DNA of 64,000 bases from Jiulongibacter sediminis (GTDB lineage Bacteria; Bacteroidota; Bacteroidia; Cytophagales; Spirosomataceae). A program made the translations under genes and the position numbers. Shown one piece after another: positions 37,362-46,607 of the stretch (positions are counted from its first letter, which is position 1; each line of letters begins with the position of its first letter). The stretch lies in NCBI RefSeq assembly GCF_001306455.1, contig NZ_LGTQ01000005.1:930001-994000 (forward strand), given 5' to 3'. Under the pieces are notes generated by a model that had not been told where the DNA came from, ran no database searches, and saw only the letters and a list, made by a program, of their open reading frames with translations.

Positions 37362-38409
37362 TGACCTCCAATTGCATGGCTACTTTGAAATAGCCGTCTT
37401 TTTCTTCAATCTCTAATTGATGACGACCCGGATAGAGCAGATCAAGTCTTCTTTTTACATTTTGAATACCCACGCCCTCATTTTCAAGAGAGTTACCGGG
37501 ATTGAGAATCTTATTCTTACAGGTGAATAAAATACCATTGGCAGTCTTCTCAATTTGCATTTTTATTTCCGGGGTATTTTTACCGTCCACACCATACTTG
37601 AAGGCATTCTCTACAAAATGGATAAAGAGCAAGGGTGCTATATGAAGTGTTTCAGCTGACGGATCAACCTGAAATTCTACCTGAGCATCTGCCTGAATGC
37701 GAAGCGACTGCAGATTGATATAATTTTTCAAATGCTCCACTTCTTTTTTGATACTCACTTTTTCAGTATCAACATCATAAATGATGTACCTCAATACCTC
37801 CGAAAGCTTCATGATTGATTCCTCAGAGTCTTCTGATTTTTTCCGTACCAGCCAGCGAATGTTATTCAGTGTATTGAAAAGAAAATGAGGACTGATTTGA
37901 AGTTTTAACATACTGAGCTCGGCCTCCACCTTCTGAAACTCAATTTTGCGACTTATTTCTCTTTCTCTCCTTTTCTCATTCAGAAGATGAAGAATATTAC
38001 TAATAAGGATGGTTAAAGAGTAAAAAAGCAAAGGAAAGACAAAACGAAACGTGTTTCTCCAGTCCTCATTCTCTCCGGGCCCCTGGCGATCTTCAAGCGG
38101 TATTTGAGGAATTACTACGAAGCGAAAAACCCCGATATTATAATTGTAATATAAAACAAAACCCAGAAGGACAACCAAAGTATATAGCCACCAAAAACGC
38201 CTGTTCAACAGCTTCGGGGCTACCCAAAGGAGATTGCCATAAAAGATACCACAAAGAAAAAGAGTAAAAAGAACCGGAATGAAGAGGAACACCTTATTGG
38301 TGCTTAGAAGCTCTTCCGGTTTGAAAATGAAATTGAGAAAAGGCAGACTAAAAATAAACAGCCATGAAATGACATGAATGAGGATAGTTCTGCTGTTTTT
38401 GGTGTTCAT
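37351..38409 (-). CDS. LytS/YpdA-like sensor histidine kinase
   Basis: A membrane kinase of the His_kinase family, 352 residues from the ATG at 38409. An upstream in-frame TTG at 38427 would add six residues, but the ATG is the better start. Four hydrophobic helices occupy roughly residues 8-145. The phosphotransfer region is LQISPHFLFNTLNNIRWL near 175-190, and the ATPase domain has FVENAFKYGVD and GVGIQNVKRRLDLLYP. No periplasmic sensor domain is visible, so it may sense through its membrane helices. It is coupled to the LytTR regulator gene downstream by an 11-base overlap. Confidence 0.92.
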   Translation of the reverse strand: MNTKNSRTILIHVISWLFIFSLPFLNFIFKPEELLSTNKVFLFIPVLFTLFLCGIFYGNLLWVAPKLLNRRFWWLYTLVVLLGFVLYYNYNIGVFRFVVIPQIPLEDRQGPGENEDWRNTFRFVFPLLFYSLTILISNILHLLNEKRREREISRKIEFQKVEAELSMLKLQISPHFLFNTLNNIRWLVRKKSEDSEESIMKLSEVLRYIIYDVDTEKVSIKKEVEHLKNYINLQSLRIQADAQVEFQVDPSAETLHIAPLLFIHFVENAFKYGVDGKNTPEIKMQIEKTANGILFTCKNKILNPGNSLENEGVGIQNVKRRLDLLYPGRHQLEIEEKDGYFKVAMQLEVNEN

Positions 38410-38530
38410 CGGGTTGATTGGTCTCAAAATATCGCCCGCAATTTAAGAGACTCTTTAAGATTTCAGCACTGCTCCACCAATTTTCAGCATCAGCTCATGT
38501 CAATTCAGGCTGTTTCTACTCACTACCCCA

Positions 38531-39070
38531 CTATGATAAGGCGGCATTACCCTCATATCTTCTGATGATACTCTTGGATAGGTCTGCAAGAAAAAGTCGG
38601 GAGAGCTCGACTGATGAGCCGGCTCTCTCTACAACTTCTTCGTTCTTGAATGAAACCACATTCACCTCAACACCCGCTCTTTTAATCAGTTTTATCAGAT
38701 CAAAGCTGTCTTTGTGTTTGAAATTCATACCCAACCCTTCAGGAATATAAATTTCGTCAATCTGATTAACCTCCAGGTAAGTTTTCAAAACATGACTCCT
38801 CATCGATGTGAGAATGTCTGTTTTCATGGTTATAACCCGCGAATCATACTTGCTTCTGAAGAGATCGCAGGCTTTAAGATAGTCTTCATTCTGAAGTTCG
38901 TGGATTACCCTTTTCTTATTGTAGAACAAAAGGTCCATTATGGAATTCGGCGTGAAAATGCCATGGAGAAGAACAATTTGAAACTTCTCATCTTCATTCT
39001 CTTCAAAGATTTTCTTTAAAAGAAGAATCGGATTTACGCTGAAGTCGTTCGGAACCAATATTTTTTTCAT
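38531..39070 (-). CDS. Universal-stress-protein-like protein
   Basis: A 179-residue protein that opens with MKKILVPNDFSVNP, the usual first strand of the universal stress protein fold, followed by a helix and FQIVLLHGIF. Further strands (DSRVITMKTDIL, IDEIYIPEG, VEVNVVSF) fit the alpha/beta fold. The glycine-rich ATP-binding loop of ATP-binding members (G-x2-G-x9-G-S/T) is not visible, so it probably belongs to a non-nucleotide-binding or divergent group. It stands alone between two two-component systems on the same strand. A role in stress response is a family-level guess only. Confidence 0.6.
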   Translation of the reverse strand: MKKILVPNDFSVNPILLLKKIFEENEDEKFQIVLLHGIFTPNSIMDLLFYNKKRVIHELQNEDYLKACDLFRSKYDSRVITMKTDILTSMRSHVLKTYLEVNQIDEIYIPEGLGMNFKHKDSFDLIKLIKRAGVEVNVVSFKNEEVVERAGSSVELSRLFLADLSKSIIRRYEGNAALS

Positions 39071-39178
39071 CTGTAACTGTTGTTAATTGATTCAACAATA
39101 TTCATCAGATGAAATTAGACGGACTTTAAACTGAGATTAAAAGACCGTTAGATAATTAACCGGAAAATTAGAATGGTA

Positions 39179-40552
39179 TTAGAGTTTATAATTTCCTACC
39201 GGCAGGTTAATCTGTACTGTAGTTCCTTTATTGAGCTCAGATTTTATCTGTAGGGAGCCGTTATGAATTCTAACAATATTACGGCTTAAAGGTAGGCCAA
39301 TACCGTAACCTTCATAGCTGGCGGCGTTGGATGCTCTGAAATATGGGTCGTAAATATATTGGAGCTCGTTTTCAGGAATACCAATACCTGAATCTTTAAT
39401 CACGATATGGACTTCGTCTTCCGTGGCTCCCAAAGCAATGTAAACCTGATTATTATTTGAGTATTTACAGGCATTGATGACAATATTGGAGAGTGCAAGG
39501 TGCAGCAGCTCTTCATTACCTTTGATTTTAAGCTTTTCAGGGTTTTCAGGCAAAAGGCTGAAATCAATACTGATTTTGAAAGTGTGATTAAACTCCAATA
39601 GATTTTCCTGTACGTCAAGAATAAGCTGGTCAATCCTTACCTTTTCCAGACGCTGAGATTTGCCGTCAAAACCCGTTCTGGCCAAATAAAGTAGAGCTTT
39701 GGTTTTTTTATCCAGCTTCTCAGCCTCGTTGAGAATTTTGCTCAGCGACTTTTTGTATTGCTCCACTTCCCTTTCTTTTGAAAGAACCAAATCAGCTTCT
39801 CCAATGATGGAGGTCAAAGGCGTATTTAGTTCATGAGAGGCGTTACTAATAAAGTTTTTCTGAGTCTCAAAAGACGTCTCCAAACGATTCAGCATGTCAT
39901 TAAAAGTGATTCTCAAGTCACTCAAAGGATCGTCAATAGCCGGAATCCCTAAACGGTGGTGAAGGTTTTCTGTCCCTATTTTCTTTACCTCCGTCACTAC
40001 ATTTTTGATAGGTCTGATCAACGATTTAGAAATGACGAAGGACAGGAAAACGATCAAAAGAATTCCAATAATCAAAGATGCCAACAAAAGATTCCTCAAG
40101 TAGGCAATGTGATGGGTATAGAAATAGTTTTCAGCCGAAACCACTACTACAAATCTCTTGTTCTGTTGGGTTTCATATAGAATCCCGGAATAAAAGGTAT
40201 TTCCATTTCTGGCTTTTCCGGCTCCGTTACTAACTACCTCAGGCACCAGTTCTTTAGGAAGTGTATTAATAAGGCTATCGTTTTCAGCTGACTGGCCATC
40301 TACCGGTACAATGTACTCAATCTGATTCGGTAGAATTTCAAGGTACTCCTGCCCTACTTCTTTTATTGAATTGACATCATTGGGATCATCCAGTTTCACC
40401 TTAGCCATTACTGCCGCCCTGATCTCCAAACGTTTATAGAAGTCCGTTAAAGAAAACTGAGAGATAGAATAATAAATAAAACCACTCGACAGCACAGAAT
40501 AGAGCACAAACGCCGTAATAAGAATGTATATAATTCTGTACCGTATATTCAT
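39179..40552 (-). CDS. Sensor histidine kinase with HAMP domain
   Basis: A 457-residue classical kinase: transmembrane helix 1 (about 7-30), periplasmic domain (30-150), transmembrane helix 2 (about 152-172), HAMP linker, HisKA with SNASHELNTPLTSIIGE near 240, and HATPase with NACKYSNNN, DSGIGIP, YIYDPYFRA and GYGIGLPLS. It is encoded 1 base from overlap with its OmpR-type partner (shared base at 40552). Signals of this group are often metals or envelope stress; the periplasmic domain here gives no clear hint. Confidence 0.93.
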   Translation of the reverse strand: MNIRYRIIYILITAFVLYSVLSSGFIYYSISQFSLTDFYKRLEIRAAVMAKVKLDDPNDVNSIKEVGQEYLEILPNQIEYIVPVDGQSAENDSLINTLPKELVPEVVSNGAGKARNGNTFYSGILYETQQNKRFVVVVSAENYFYTHHIAYLRNLLLASLIIGILLIVFLSFVISKSLIRPIKNVVTEVKKIGTENLHHRLGIPAIDDPLSDLRITFNDMLNRLETSFETQKNFISNASHELNTPLTSIIGEADLVLSKEREVEQYKKSLSKILNEAEKLDKKTKALLYLARTGFDGKSQRLEKVRIDQLILDVQENLLEFNHTFKISIDFSLLPENPEKLKIKGNEELLHLALSNIVINACKYSNNNQVYIALGATEDEVHIVIKDSGIGIPENELQYIYDPYFRASNAASYEGYGIGLPLSRNIVRIHNGSLQIKSELNKGTTVQINLPVGNYKL

Positions 40553-41247
40553 TATTCCTGCTTTAAGACGTAACCCATACCTATCACGGTGTGTATTAAC
40601 TTTTCAGAGCCGTGTTTATCTAATTTCTTTCGCAAATAATTGACGTAAACATCAACCACGTTAGTCCCCATATCAAAGTTGATTCCCCAGACTTCATCCA
40701 ACAGTTCTGTTCTTGAGAGTACTTTTCTTGGGTTTTTAATGAACATCAGAATCAACCTGTACTCGGTAGAGGTCAGGGAAATCTCCTTTCCTCTCCTCGT
40801 GAGTGTCTTGCTGTCGTCGTTGAGTTCCAGATCAGCGAAAGTATACGTATTCTCTGTTTCGACGTTATTGTTGCCTTTATAGTCTGAACGCCTCAATAAG
40901 GTACGTATTCTAGCTTTCAGCTCAATCAGTTTGAAGGGCTTTGCCAGATAATCATCCGCTCCGCTATCAAGACCTAAAACCACATTTTCAGGACTTCCCA
41001 AGGCTGTTAGCATCAATACCGGGAGTTCTTTGAAGCCTTCCTCTCTTATTTTTTTACAGACTTCCAGACCGTTCATCTCTGGTAAAAGAATATCGAGTAA
41101 TACCACATCAACCGTGTTTTTTTTGAGATGTTCTATCCCGATCAGCCCATTGATGGTATGCTCTACACGGTAACCCTCTTCTTCTAAGCCGGTTTTGATA
41201 AAATCAGCGACTCCCTTTTCGTCTTCTATGAGTAATATGGTATGCAT
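40552..41247 (-). CDS. OmpR/PhoB-family response regulator
   Basis: A 231-residue regulator: receiver with Glu8-Asp9, phospho-acceptor near residue 52 in VVLLDILLPEMNG, KPF near 102, and a winged-helix output domain from about 130 (ISLTSTEYRLILMFIKNP, VLSRTELLDEVWG, VDVYVNYLRKKL, IHTVIGMGYVLK). It is first in a two-gene operon with the HAMP kinase. Targets unknown; the bestrophin gene 83 bases upstream is on the same strand but separately spaced. Confidence 0.95.
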   Translation of the reverse strand: MHTILLIEDEKGVADFIKTGLEEEGYRVEHTINGLIGIEHLKKNTVDVVLLDILLPEMNGLEVCKKIREEGFKELPVLMLTALGSPENVVLGLDSGADDYLAKPFKLIELKARIRTLLRRSDYKGNNNVETENTYTFADLELNDDSKTLTRRGKEISLTSTEYRLILMFIKNPRKVLSRTELLDEVWGINFDMGTNVVDVYVNYLRKKLDKHGSEKLIHTVIGMGYVLKQE

Positions 41248-41330
41248 AGAGCTGTTTAAATTGACTAAAAGTAAACCAATTTGAGAAAATTAAACTTCCA
41301 ATGAGATTAGAATTGGATTAGAATACCTTT

Positions 41331-42209
41331 CTAGATAATAATTTCTCCTACGTGTCTTTTGATATTCGAAGCAATTTTCTCAATAGGCAGATCATCAGAA
41401 TCTATCCCGAAAGGTTCTTCAATTGATTCAGCGATCAACTCTAAAGAAGCCAGCACGTAAAAGATAAAAGGTACTGCGGCGGCCACAAAATATCCTATGG
41501 AAAAGACATAGCCTACGGGTAGTGAAGCCACATAAACCACAATAAACTTTTTTAGAAAGGCACTGTAAGATCTCGGAATAGGCGTATTCTTTATTCGCTC
41601 ACAAGCTCCGCAAACATCGGTAAACGTTCTGATTTCATGGTCGAGAATACGGTACTCCTCAGGGCTAATTTCACCGGCCTTAAACATGTCCTGTACATTT
41701 CTGAACATCATGGAAGCCACCTGATTAGGCCCGTGCTTTTGGGTGTCCATGCTAAGTTCAGGATGCTCCACCTCATCAAGCATGTAAGTGGTATAATCAG
41801 ATCGGAGATGATGAAAAAGGGAAAGTGCATATAAAGGGATAGCTTCCTTAAAGAAAGACCTTCTTCGATGATCGTCCTCGGCTACCATGGCGTTGATTTT
41901 TATGGCAAAACTCCGACTTATGTTAACCAACGTGCCCCATTGCTTACGGGCCTCCCACCAGCGATCATAAGCTGTATTGGTTCTGAAAACGAGCAATAAA
42001 GAAAGTGCGAAACCTAGCAAACTGTGGACTACAGTAATGTTTCTTACCCAACTTTTTTCAGATAAATTGAGGTATTCCAGCTCGTAGTACGCCACAGCCA
42101 AGGATAAAATCGTAGCCAGTATCAAATATGGAAACAGTTTTCTGACGGTATCAGAGCGGTGTAAATAAAATACCGCCTTAAACCACTCCTTTGAATTGTA
42201 AATTTCCAT
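41331..42209 (-). CDS. Bestrophin family membrane protein
   Basis: A 292-residue member of the bacterial bestrophin family, which form pentameric ion channels. Hallmarks are the early helices (LFPYLILATILSLAVAYY), the HSLLGFALSLLLVFRTNTAYDRWWEARKQWG line shared by the family, and the C-terminal EEPFGIDSDDLPIE with acidic residues. Four hydrophobic segments fit. Bacterial members conduct cations; the physiological role is not settled. The gene seems to be transcribed alone. Confidence 0.92.
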   Translation of the reverse strand: MEIYNSKEWFKAVFYLHRSDTVRKLFPYLILATILSLAVAYYELEYLNLSEKSWVRNITVVHSLLGFALSLLLVFRTNTAYDRWWEARKQWGTLVNISRSFAIKINAMVAEDDHRRRSFFKEAIPLYALSLFHHLRSDYTTYMLDEVEHPELSMDTQKHGPNQVASMMFRNVQDMFKAGEISPEEYRILDHEIRTFTDVCGACERIKNTPIPRSYSAFLKKFIVVYVASLPVGYVFSIGYFVAAAVPFIFYVLASLELIAESIEEPFGIDSDDLPIEKIASNIKRHVGEIII

Positions 42210-42256
42210 AGCTCTTTCTGAATTTTGTCAAAGATGCATACTCCTTTGAATTCAAG

Positions 42257-42291
42257 CAAAAGAGACCTTACCAATTTATCTTAAAAGGTCT
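42257..42291 (-). terminator. Weak terminator-like hairpin after the SDR gene
   Basis: A 7-bp stem AGACCTT/AAGGTCT (42263-42269 with 42285-42291) with a 15-base loop, followed on the minus strand by TTTT. Stability is modest. Confidence 0.4.
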
Positions 42292-42312
42292 TTTCTTTCT
42301 GTTCAGATCAAT

Positions 42313-43740
42313 TCAGGTAATATCATCCACATTCAGAGCATTGATCATCCCTTTGAAAATAAATCCATGAAATGGCAGAACAGAATACCAGTATAGCCTT
42401 CCCAGCAAACCAAGAGGACGGAAAGTTGCGTTTTGAATCAATTGCCCATCTTCCACTCTGAACTCAAGCCAGGCCTCGCCGGGTAGTTTCATTTCAGCCA
42501 ACAACAGCAAACGGCCTTCCGTTTTGTTGGCATATAAAACCCGCCAGAAGTCGAGAGCGTCTCCGGCATAAATGGTAATGGGTGATGTTCTACCCCGCCT
42601 TAATCCCACTCCTCCGGCTGCTTTATCCATAAAACCACGGAGTTTCCAGAGCCAATTGCCATAATACCAGCCATTTTCACCACCTATAGCCCAGATTTTT
42701 TCTATACACTTTGCCCTGTTTTTAACCGGCACTTTTCGTTTATCGGTGTAGCATCCGAAAGTTGGTACATTTACAAATTCAGAAATATCACTTTCAAAAC
42801 CACTGCTGGTGTAAGCGTCTTTCCAGCTGGAAACCACCGAGTTACTTTCAATTTTCCGGAAAGCTCTTTCCAAGGCTTTCTCATAACCCATAGGTTCAAT
42901 ATTAAGGATTTCATTGATACGATTATCACGACAAACCACCTCCACTTTCATACTATCCACCAAGGCTTTAGCGAGCATATATGACGTGGAAGTCACGAAA
43001 TATAGCCAGTATGAAGACAGCCGGGGCGTCATAACGGGTACAGTGAGAATATACCTTTTCAATCGCCGCTGCCGTGCAAACCGGAGCAGCATTTCCTTAT
43101 AGGTTAATATGTCCGGTCCACCGATATCAAAATTCTGGTCAAAGGTTTTTGACTCAAAAAGAGATTGAGATAAAAACTGAATCACATCATAAATGCCGAT
43201 AGGCTGGCATCTCGTTTTAAGCCACTTCGGAGTAATCATGACAGGCAACTTCTCAACCAAATCCCGAATAATCTCGAATGAAGCACTACCAGAGCCGATA
43301 ATAATACCTGCTCTAAGAGCCGTAAAATGGTAAGAACCTTTTGAGAGCTCCTCCTCCACATTTTTGCGTGATGATAAATGTTTTGAGAGGCTGTCCTCAT
43401 TGACAATGCCCCCGAGATAAATTACATGTTTAACAGCCGTTTGGCTAAGCGTTTTTTGAAAATTCTCAGCCGACTTTTGTTCAAGATCGGTGTACTCATC
43501 TGATGAAGACATGGAATGAATGAGATAATATGCCCCGTCAATATCCTGCGGGATCGCTGAAAGCGTTTCTTCTTCCAGAAAATCAACCTCTACTACCTCA
43601 ATACTTTTTAAAAGCGACTTTTGCGGATTAAAACGATCTTTATCCCGAACACAGCAAACCACTTGATGGCCCTGATCTACTAAAACGGGCAGAAGGCGTT
43701 TCCCGATATAACCGGTAGCACCTGTGAGAAGTATCTTCAT
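42313..43740 (-). CDS. SDR-family NAD(P)-binding oxidoreductase with C-terminal DUF2867
   Basis: A 475-residue fusion. The N-terminal part is an atypical short-chain dehydrogenase fold: TGATGYIGKRLLPVLVDQGH gives the NAD(P)-binding glycine motif at residues 6-12, followed by VVCCVRD and AYYLIHSM. From about residue 330 comes the DUF2867 region (RTSPITIYAGDALDFWRV..., EAWLEFRVEDG, GRLYWYSVLPFHGFIF). Length is normal for this two-part family. Such proteins often occur near photolyases and stress genes in Bacteroidota; substrate unknown. The next genes upstream on the strand encode a GH16-like and a lipocalin-like protein. Confidence 0.88.
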   Translation of the reverse strand: MKILLTGATGYIGKRLLPVLVDQGHQVVCCVRDKDRFNPQKSLLKSIEVVEVDFLEEETLSAIPQDIDGAYYLIHSMSSSDEYTDLEQKSAENFQKTLSQTAVKHVIYLGGIVNEDSLSKHLSSRKNVEEELSKGSYHFTALRAGIIIGSGSASFEIIRDLVEKLPVMITPKWLKTRCQPIGIYDVIQFLSQSLFESKTFDQNFDIGGPDILTYKEMLLRFARQRRLKRYILTVPVMTPRLSSYWLYFVTSTSYMLAKALVDSMKVEVVCRDNRINEILNIEPMGYEKALERAFRKIESNSVVSSWKDAYTSSGFESDISEFVNVPTFGCYTDKRKVPVKNRAKCIEKIWAIGGENGWYYGNWLWKLRGFMDKAAGGVGLRRGRTSPITIYAGDALDFWRVLYANKTEGRLLLLAEMKLPGEAWLEFRVEDGQLIQNATFRPLGLLGRLYWYSVLPFHGFIFKGMINALNVDDIT

Positions 43741-43782
43741 GATGAAGTAATTCCTGCAAAGACAATTAGGTTCAGATTCCCA

Positions 43783-44643
43783 TCAAAAAGGCTGGTAAGA
43801 CATCCAATCGACTTCCAGCTCATAAGGCTCTTTCGGTTTTTCAATCGAATTTGGGTTGGTTTCTACCGACCAGTTATCGGTATGCCAGAAATTCATCCGG
43901 TATTTAGAAGGATGCTGCGGAATACCTGTTGTGGAGCCACCGTAATGCCATAAATCGAGTGTATCTGAGCTTGTGGGGTGAATCATCCACCACCGCATTT
44001 CGTCTGCTTTCCAGTCAAAACCATACGTATAGAAGCGTTTAGAGGCGTCGTAGTCGGGTATGGCTTCAATTTTTTCAGGTATATTTTGGCGACCGGTGAG
44101 ATGGGTACGTTCGCCACCATAACCAACCTTTGAGATGGTTTCCAGAATTTCACCGTCGGCCAGGTTAATGATACGACCTATGCGTTGCAAATTGGGCGAA
44201 AACCCGGTCCAGGTTCCGATGTAAATAATCTTAGGGTCTGCAATGAGCCATTCATAATCAATTTCACTCAGACCCAGATCTTTATCACGCTGATAGGTAA
44301 AATAACCAACCACCGCTCCTACATTCGGCTGAATATCTTTTACATCAGGAACTTTCAAGCGAGCGGAGTATCGGCCAAAATGGGTTTCATCTTTTGAGAT
44401 GATTTCAGGCCCTTTGCCAGCCCCGGCTTTTTCATTCGGGTCTATTTTGAAGGATAAAATCCGCGTTCCTTTCTCTGTGGAAGATTTCTTCCCCATTTTG
44501 TATTTGAATTTGGCTTTTGTGCCGGTAGAGCCATATCTGAAAAAAGAAGATTCGGGTTTATTAAAGTCTTCTTTAAAACCAGAATCATTTTTAAGAAACC
44601 AGGTCAAAAAAAGCAATCCACTAAGTGAAAATAATTTCAACAT
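43783..44643 (-). CDS. GH16-like secreted protein
   Basis: A 286-residue protein with an N-terminal hydrophobic signal. The middle has the beta-jelly-roll order of family 16 glycoside hydrolases: FGRYSARLKVPD early, then GLSEIDYEWL carrying the E-x-D-x-E catalytic signature at about residues 127-131, and FYTYGFDWKADEMRWWM near 215. Catalytic residues of the family therefore look intact, though the surrounding sequence is divergent. Family members cut beta-1,3 or beta-1,3/1,4 glucans, agar or carrageenan; which one applies cannot be read. No SusCD pair or other polysaccharide-utilisation genes surround it. Confidence 0.7.
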   Translation of the reverse strand: MLKLFSLSGLLFLTWFLKNDSGFKEDFNKPESSFFRYGSTGTKAKFKYKMGKKSSTEKGTRILSFKIDPNEKAGAGKGPEIISKDETHFGRYSARLKVPDVKDIQPNVGAVVGYFTYQRDKDLGLSEIDYEWLIADPKIIYIGTWTGFSPNLQRIGRIINLADGEILETISKVGYGGERTHLTGRQNIPEKIEAIPDYDASKRFYTYGFDWKADEMRWWMIHPTSSDTLDLWHYGGSTTGIPQHPSKYRMNFWHTDNWSVETNPNSIEKPKEPYELEVDWMSYQPF

Positions 44644-44661
44644 ACAGGAAACTACAAATAG

Positions 44662-45195
44662 CTATGGATTATCGAAATGAGGAATAGACACAAGCTCTTT
44701 TTCCAGAGTCAATTGACTGATTTTTGCCCTGATGGAATTCAGTTGATCCTTTGTCAACTCTTTGTTTTTTGAGATGACATCATAGCCCTCCGGCGTAAAT
44801 AATGTTTTTTCAAAATAGATCAATGCCCAGTTTTCTTTGCGATGGTTTTCAATGATTTCCCAACGGCTTCTCAATAGATGCAAAAGGCCTTTTCCACGCC
44901 ATTCAAAACGTCTGTTGCACTCATCTAGTGAAGTATCAAAGCCAGTAATTGTCTTTTTCTTACCTTTTTTGATATACTGCACTCTATCCAAAAGTCGATC
45001 ACTCTCAATGGTATAATTAAACCGGGGGGAGGTTTTATTTCCTTTCAGCCACATCGGAAAATTGGAATATTGAATATACCATTGACCTTCTAAATCCTTT
45101 AATTTTAGTGGATTCTGACACCCCTGCCCATTGGCGATAAAAACATTAAAAAGGATAATCAGAAGAAAACTATATGTTGCCTTAGGACCAATCAC
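44662..45195 (-). CDS. Lipocalin-like secreted protein
   Basis: A 177-residue protein with a signal peptide ending near FIANGQGC, which could also be a lipoprotein site. The mature N-terminus DLEGQWYIQYSNFPMW has the G-x-W motif that begins the first strand of lipocalins; the following strands and the single paired cysteines (CQNP and DECNRR) fit a small barrel. Start is GTG at 45195, sharing one base with the stop of the upstream hydrolase gene (TAGTG), which points to translational coupling. Lipocalins carry small hydrophobic ligands. Assignment is moderate because later motifs are weak. Confidence 0.55.
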   Translation of the reverse strand: MIGPKATYSFLLIILFNVFIANGQGCQNPLKLKDLEGQWYIQYSNFPMWLKGNKTSPRFNYTIESDRLLDRVQYIKKGKKKTITGFDTSLDECNRRFEWRGKGLLHLLRSRWEIIENHRKENWALIYFEKTLFTPEGYDVISKNKELTKDQLNSIRAKISQLTLEKELVSIPHFDNP

Positions 45196-46466
45196 TAATT
45201 TGATGCTTGATTCTGACGAAGGGTGAGGCCGAGAAAAGTTCTTGGTTTAAACCCTTTCATCAATCCTTTTTCATCTGGTGCGGCAAAATAACTTTGTGTG
45301 TCAACTCCTTTGAGTTTCCAATCCAGAAAGGCGGTGATAAAGTGTTGATTGATGTTATTAATTCTTCGCTGATCCCAATTAGGCTCGGCATAGCGGTAAT
45401 ATTCATCAAAATGTAAGCCCGGTTGCATTGCCTCTGCGGGCGGCGGGTTTGGAGCTATATTATGACGGGCATTCGCATACGTCAACAAAAATCGCTCTGT
45501 AAAAACCGCCTCCTCATAAATAGCTTTAATTCCCTTTTCATATCCTGAGATATCGTCTTGATCTCCCGCAATAAAGAATGTGGGTACTTTTAGCCCTCTC
45601 AGGCTTTCGGCACTCCATACCATCCGTTCTTTTCCCCAGGGAGCCATAGCCACTACGGCCTTTAAACCTTCCGGTACTGGTTTGAACTCCGGATTATCCT
45701 CAACCAAAGGTGAGAGTAAATCAGAACCGCCTGAAAATTGTTTAAATCCTTGATTGAAAGCTTTGCTATAAGCACCTCCTGCCACATTCAAAACCCCATA
45801 ACCACCCATAGAATAACCAATAATCGCCATGTTATCCGCATCTAAACTTCCTTTTAAAAAAGCAGCATCACCCTCTGATGACCTCATGCTTTCCAGCACA
45901 AAACGAATATCAGGCGAGCGGTTGATTAACGTACTGGTAAAGTTGGCGGCATCTCTGAAAGTTGATTCTTTGTGATCGATAGCTGCCACGATGTAGCCTT
46001 TAGAAGCAAGATTTTCTGTCAGATAAGTCATTAAATATCTGGAACCCACGTAGCCATGTGAAACTACCACAAGTGGATAGGACTCATTTGAAGATTTTAT
46101 TCGGGCGTTTCTGGTGGCTCTTCCTTTAAAAGTGAAAGGAATTAACGGTCTCGTGGTATCACCGGCTGTACCCATGACTTCATTATAAGTGATAAGGTCT
46201 GTGTCGTTTGGATCTATTTCTGCAGGGTACCAGACTTCTACCGTCAAATCTCTGTCATATAGCGGAGCCTTTCCGTCTTTGGCATTCAGAATATCAGGCT
46301 GGTTTTTGTGAATAAACTGAAGCGTTCTCACTCCTACTTTATGCTGCCCTCTGACGGCCAATTCGGGGGCATCTGGCAGGGCGTCGCCATAAACAAACTC
46401 CTGAGCGTTTGCCACGCTGGCAAGCAGTATAATTAGAAAAGTAAATAGCTTGTTTAAGGTTTTCAT
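45195..46466 (-). CDS. Secreted alpha/beta hydrolase (dienelactone hydrolase / PAF-acetylhydrolase-like)
   Basis: A 423-residue hydrolase with a signal peptide (1-21). The nucleophile elbow is IGYSMGGYG with Ser near residue 219. The oxyanion-side HGYVGSRYL lies earlier, and the likely acid and base are in AGDQDDISG and NARHNIAP. The fold and size match the PAF-acetylhydrolase/chlorophyllase-like group acting on ester bonds. The substrate is unknown. It overlaps the lipocalin-like gene downstream by one base, so the two products may act on the same lipid-like compound (inference). Confidence 0.82.
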   Translation of the reverse strand: MKTLNKLFTFLIILLASVANAQEFVYGDALPDAPELAVRGQHKVGVRTLQFIHKNQPDILNAKDGKAPLYDRDLTVEVWYPAEIDPNDTDLITYNEVMGTAGDTTRPLIPFTFKGRATRNARIKSSNESYPLVVVSHGYVGSRYLMTYLTENLASKGYIVAAIDHKESTFRDAANFTSTLINRSPDIRFVLESMRSSEGDAAFLKGSLDADNMAIIGYSMGGYGVLNVAGGAYSKAFNQGFKQFSGGSDLLSPLVEDNPEFKPVPEGLKAVVAMAPWGKERMVWSAESLRGLKVPTFFIAGDQDDISGYEKGIKAIYEEAVFTERFLLTYANARHNIAPNPPPAEAMQPGLHFDEYYRYAEPNWDQRRINNINQHFITAFLDWKLKGVDTQSYFAAPDEKGLMKGFKPRTFLGLTLRQNQASN

Positions 46467-46607
46467 AGGGTTTTAAAGTATTTGATTGGTAAGCCTTAAA
46501 ACTAAAGAAAAAAGTATGGACTTGGCATATGATTTTCAATTGAAAGGGAACCAGGACCTTATTTTAACCGGCTTGCCGAAACCAGGAGCAATACCTAAGT
46601 TTACTAC

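Noticed and set aside
38410-38427. TTG start six codons upstream for the LytS-like kinase
   Set aside because: ATG at 38409 gives a normal start right before the first membrane helix.
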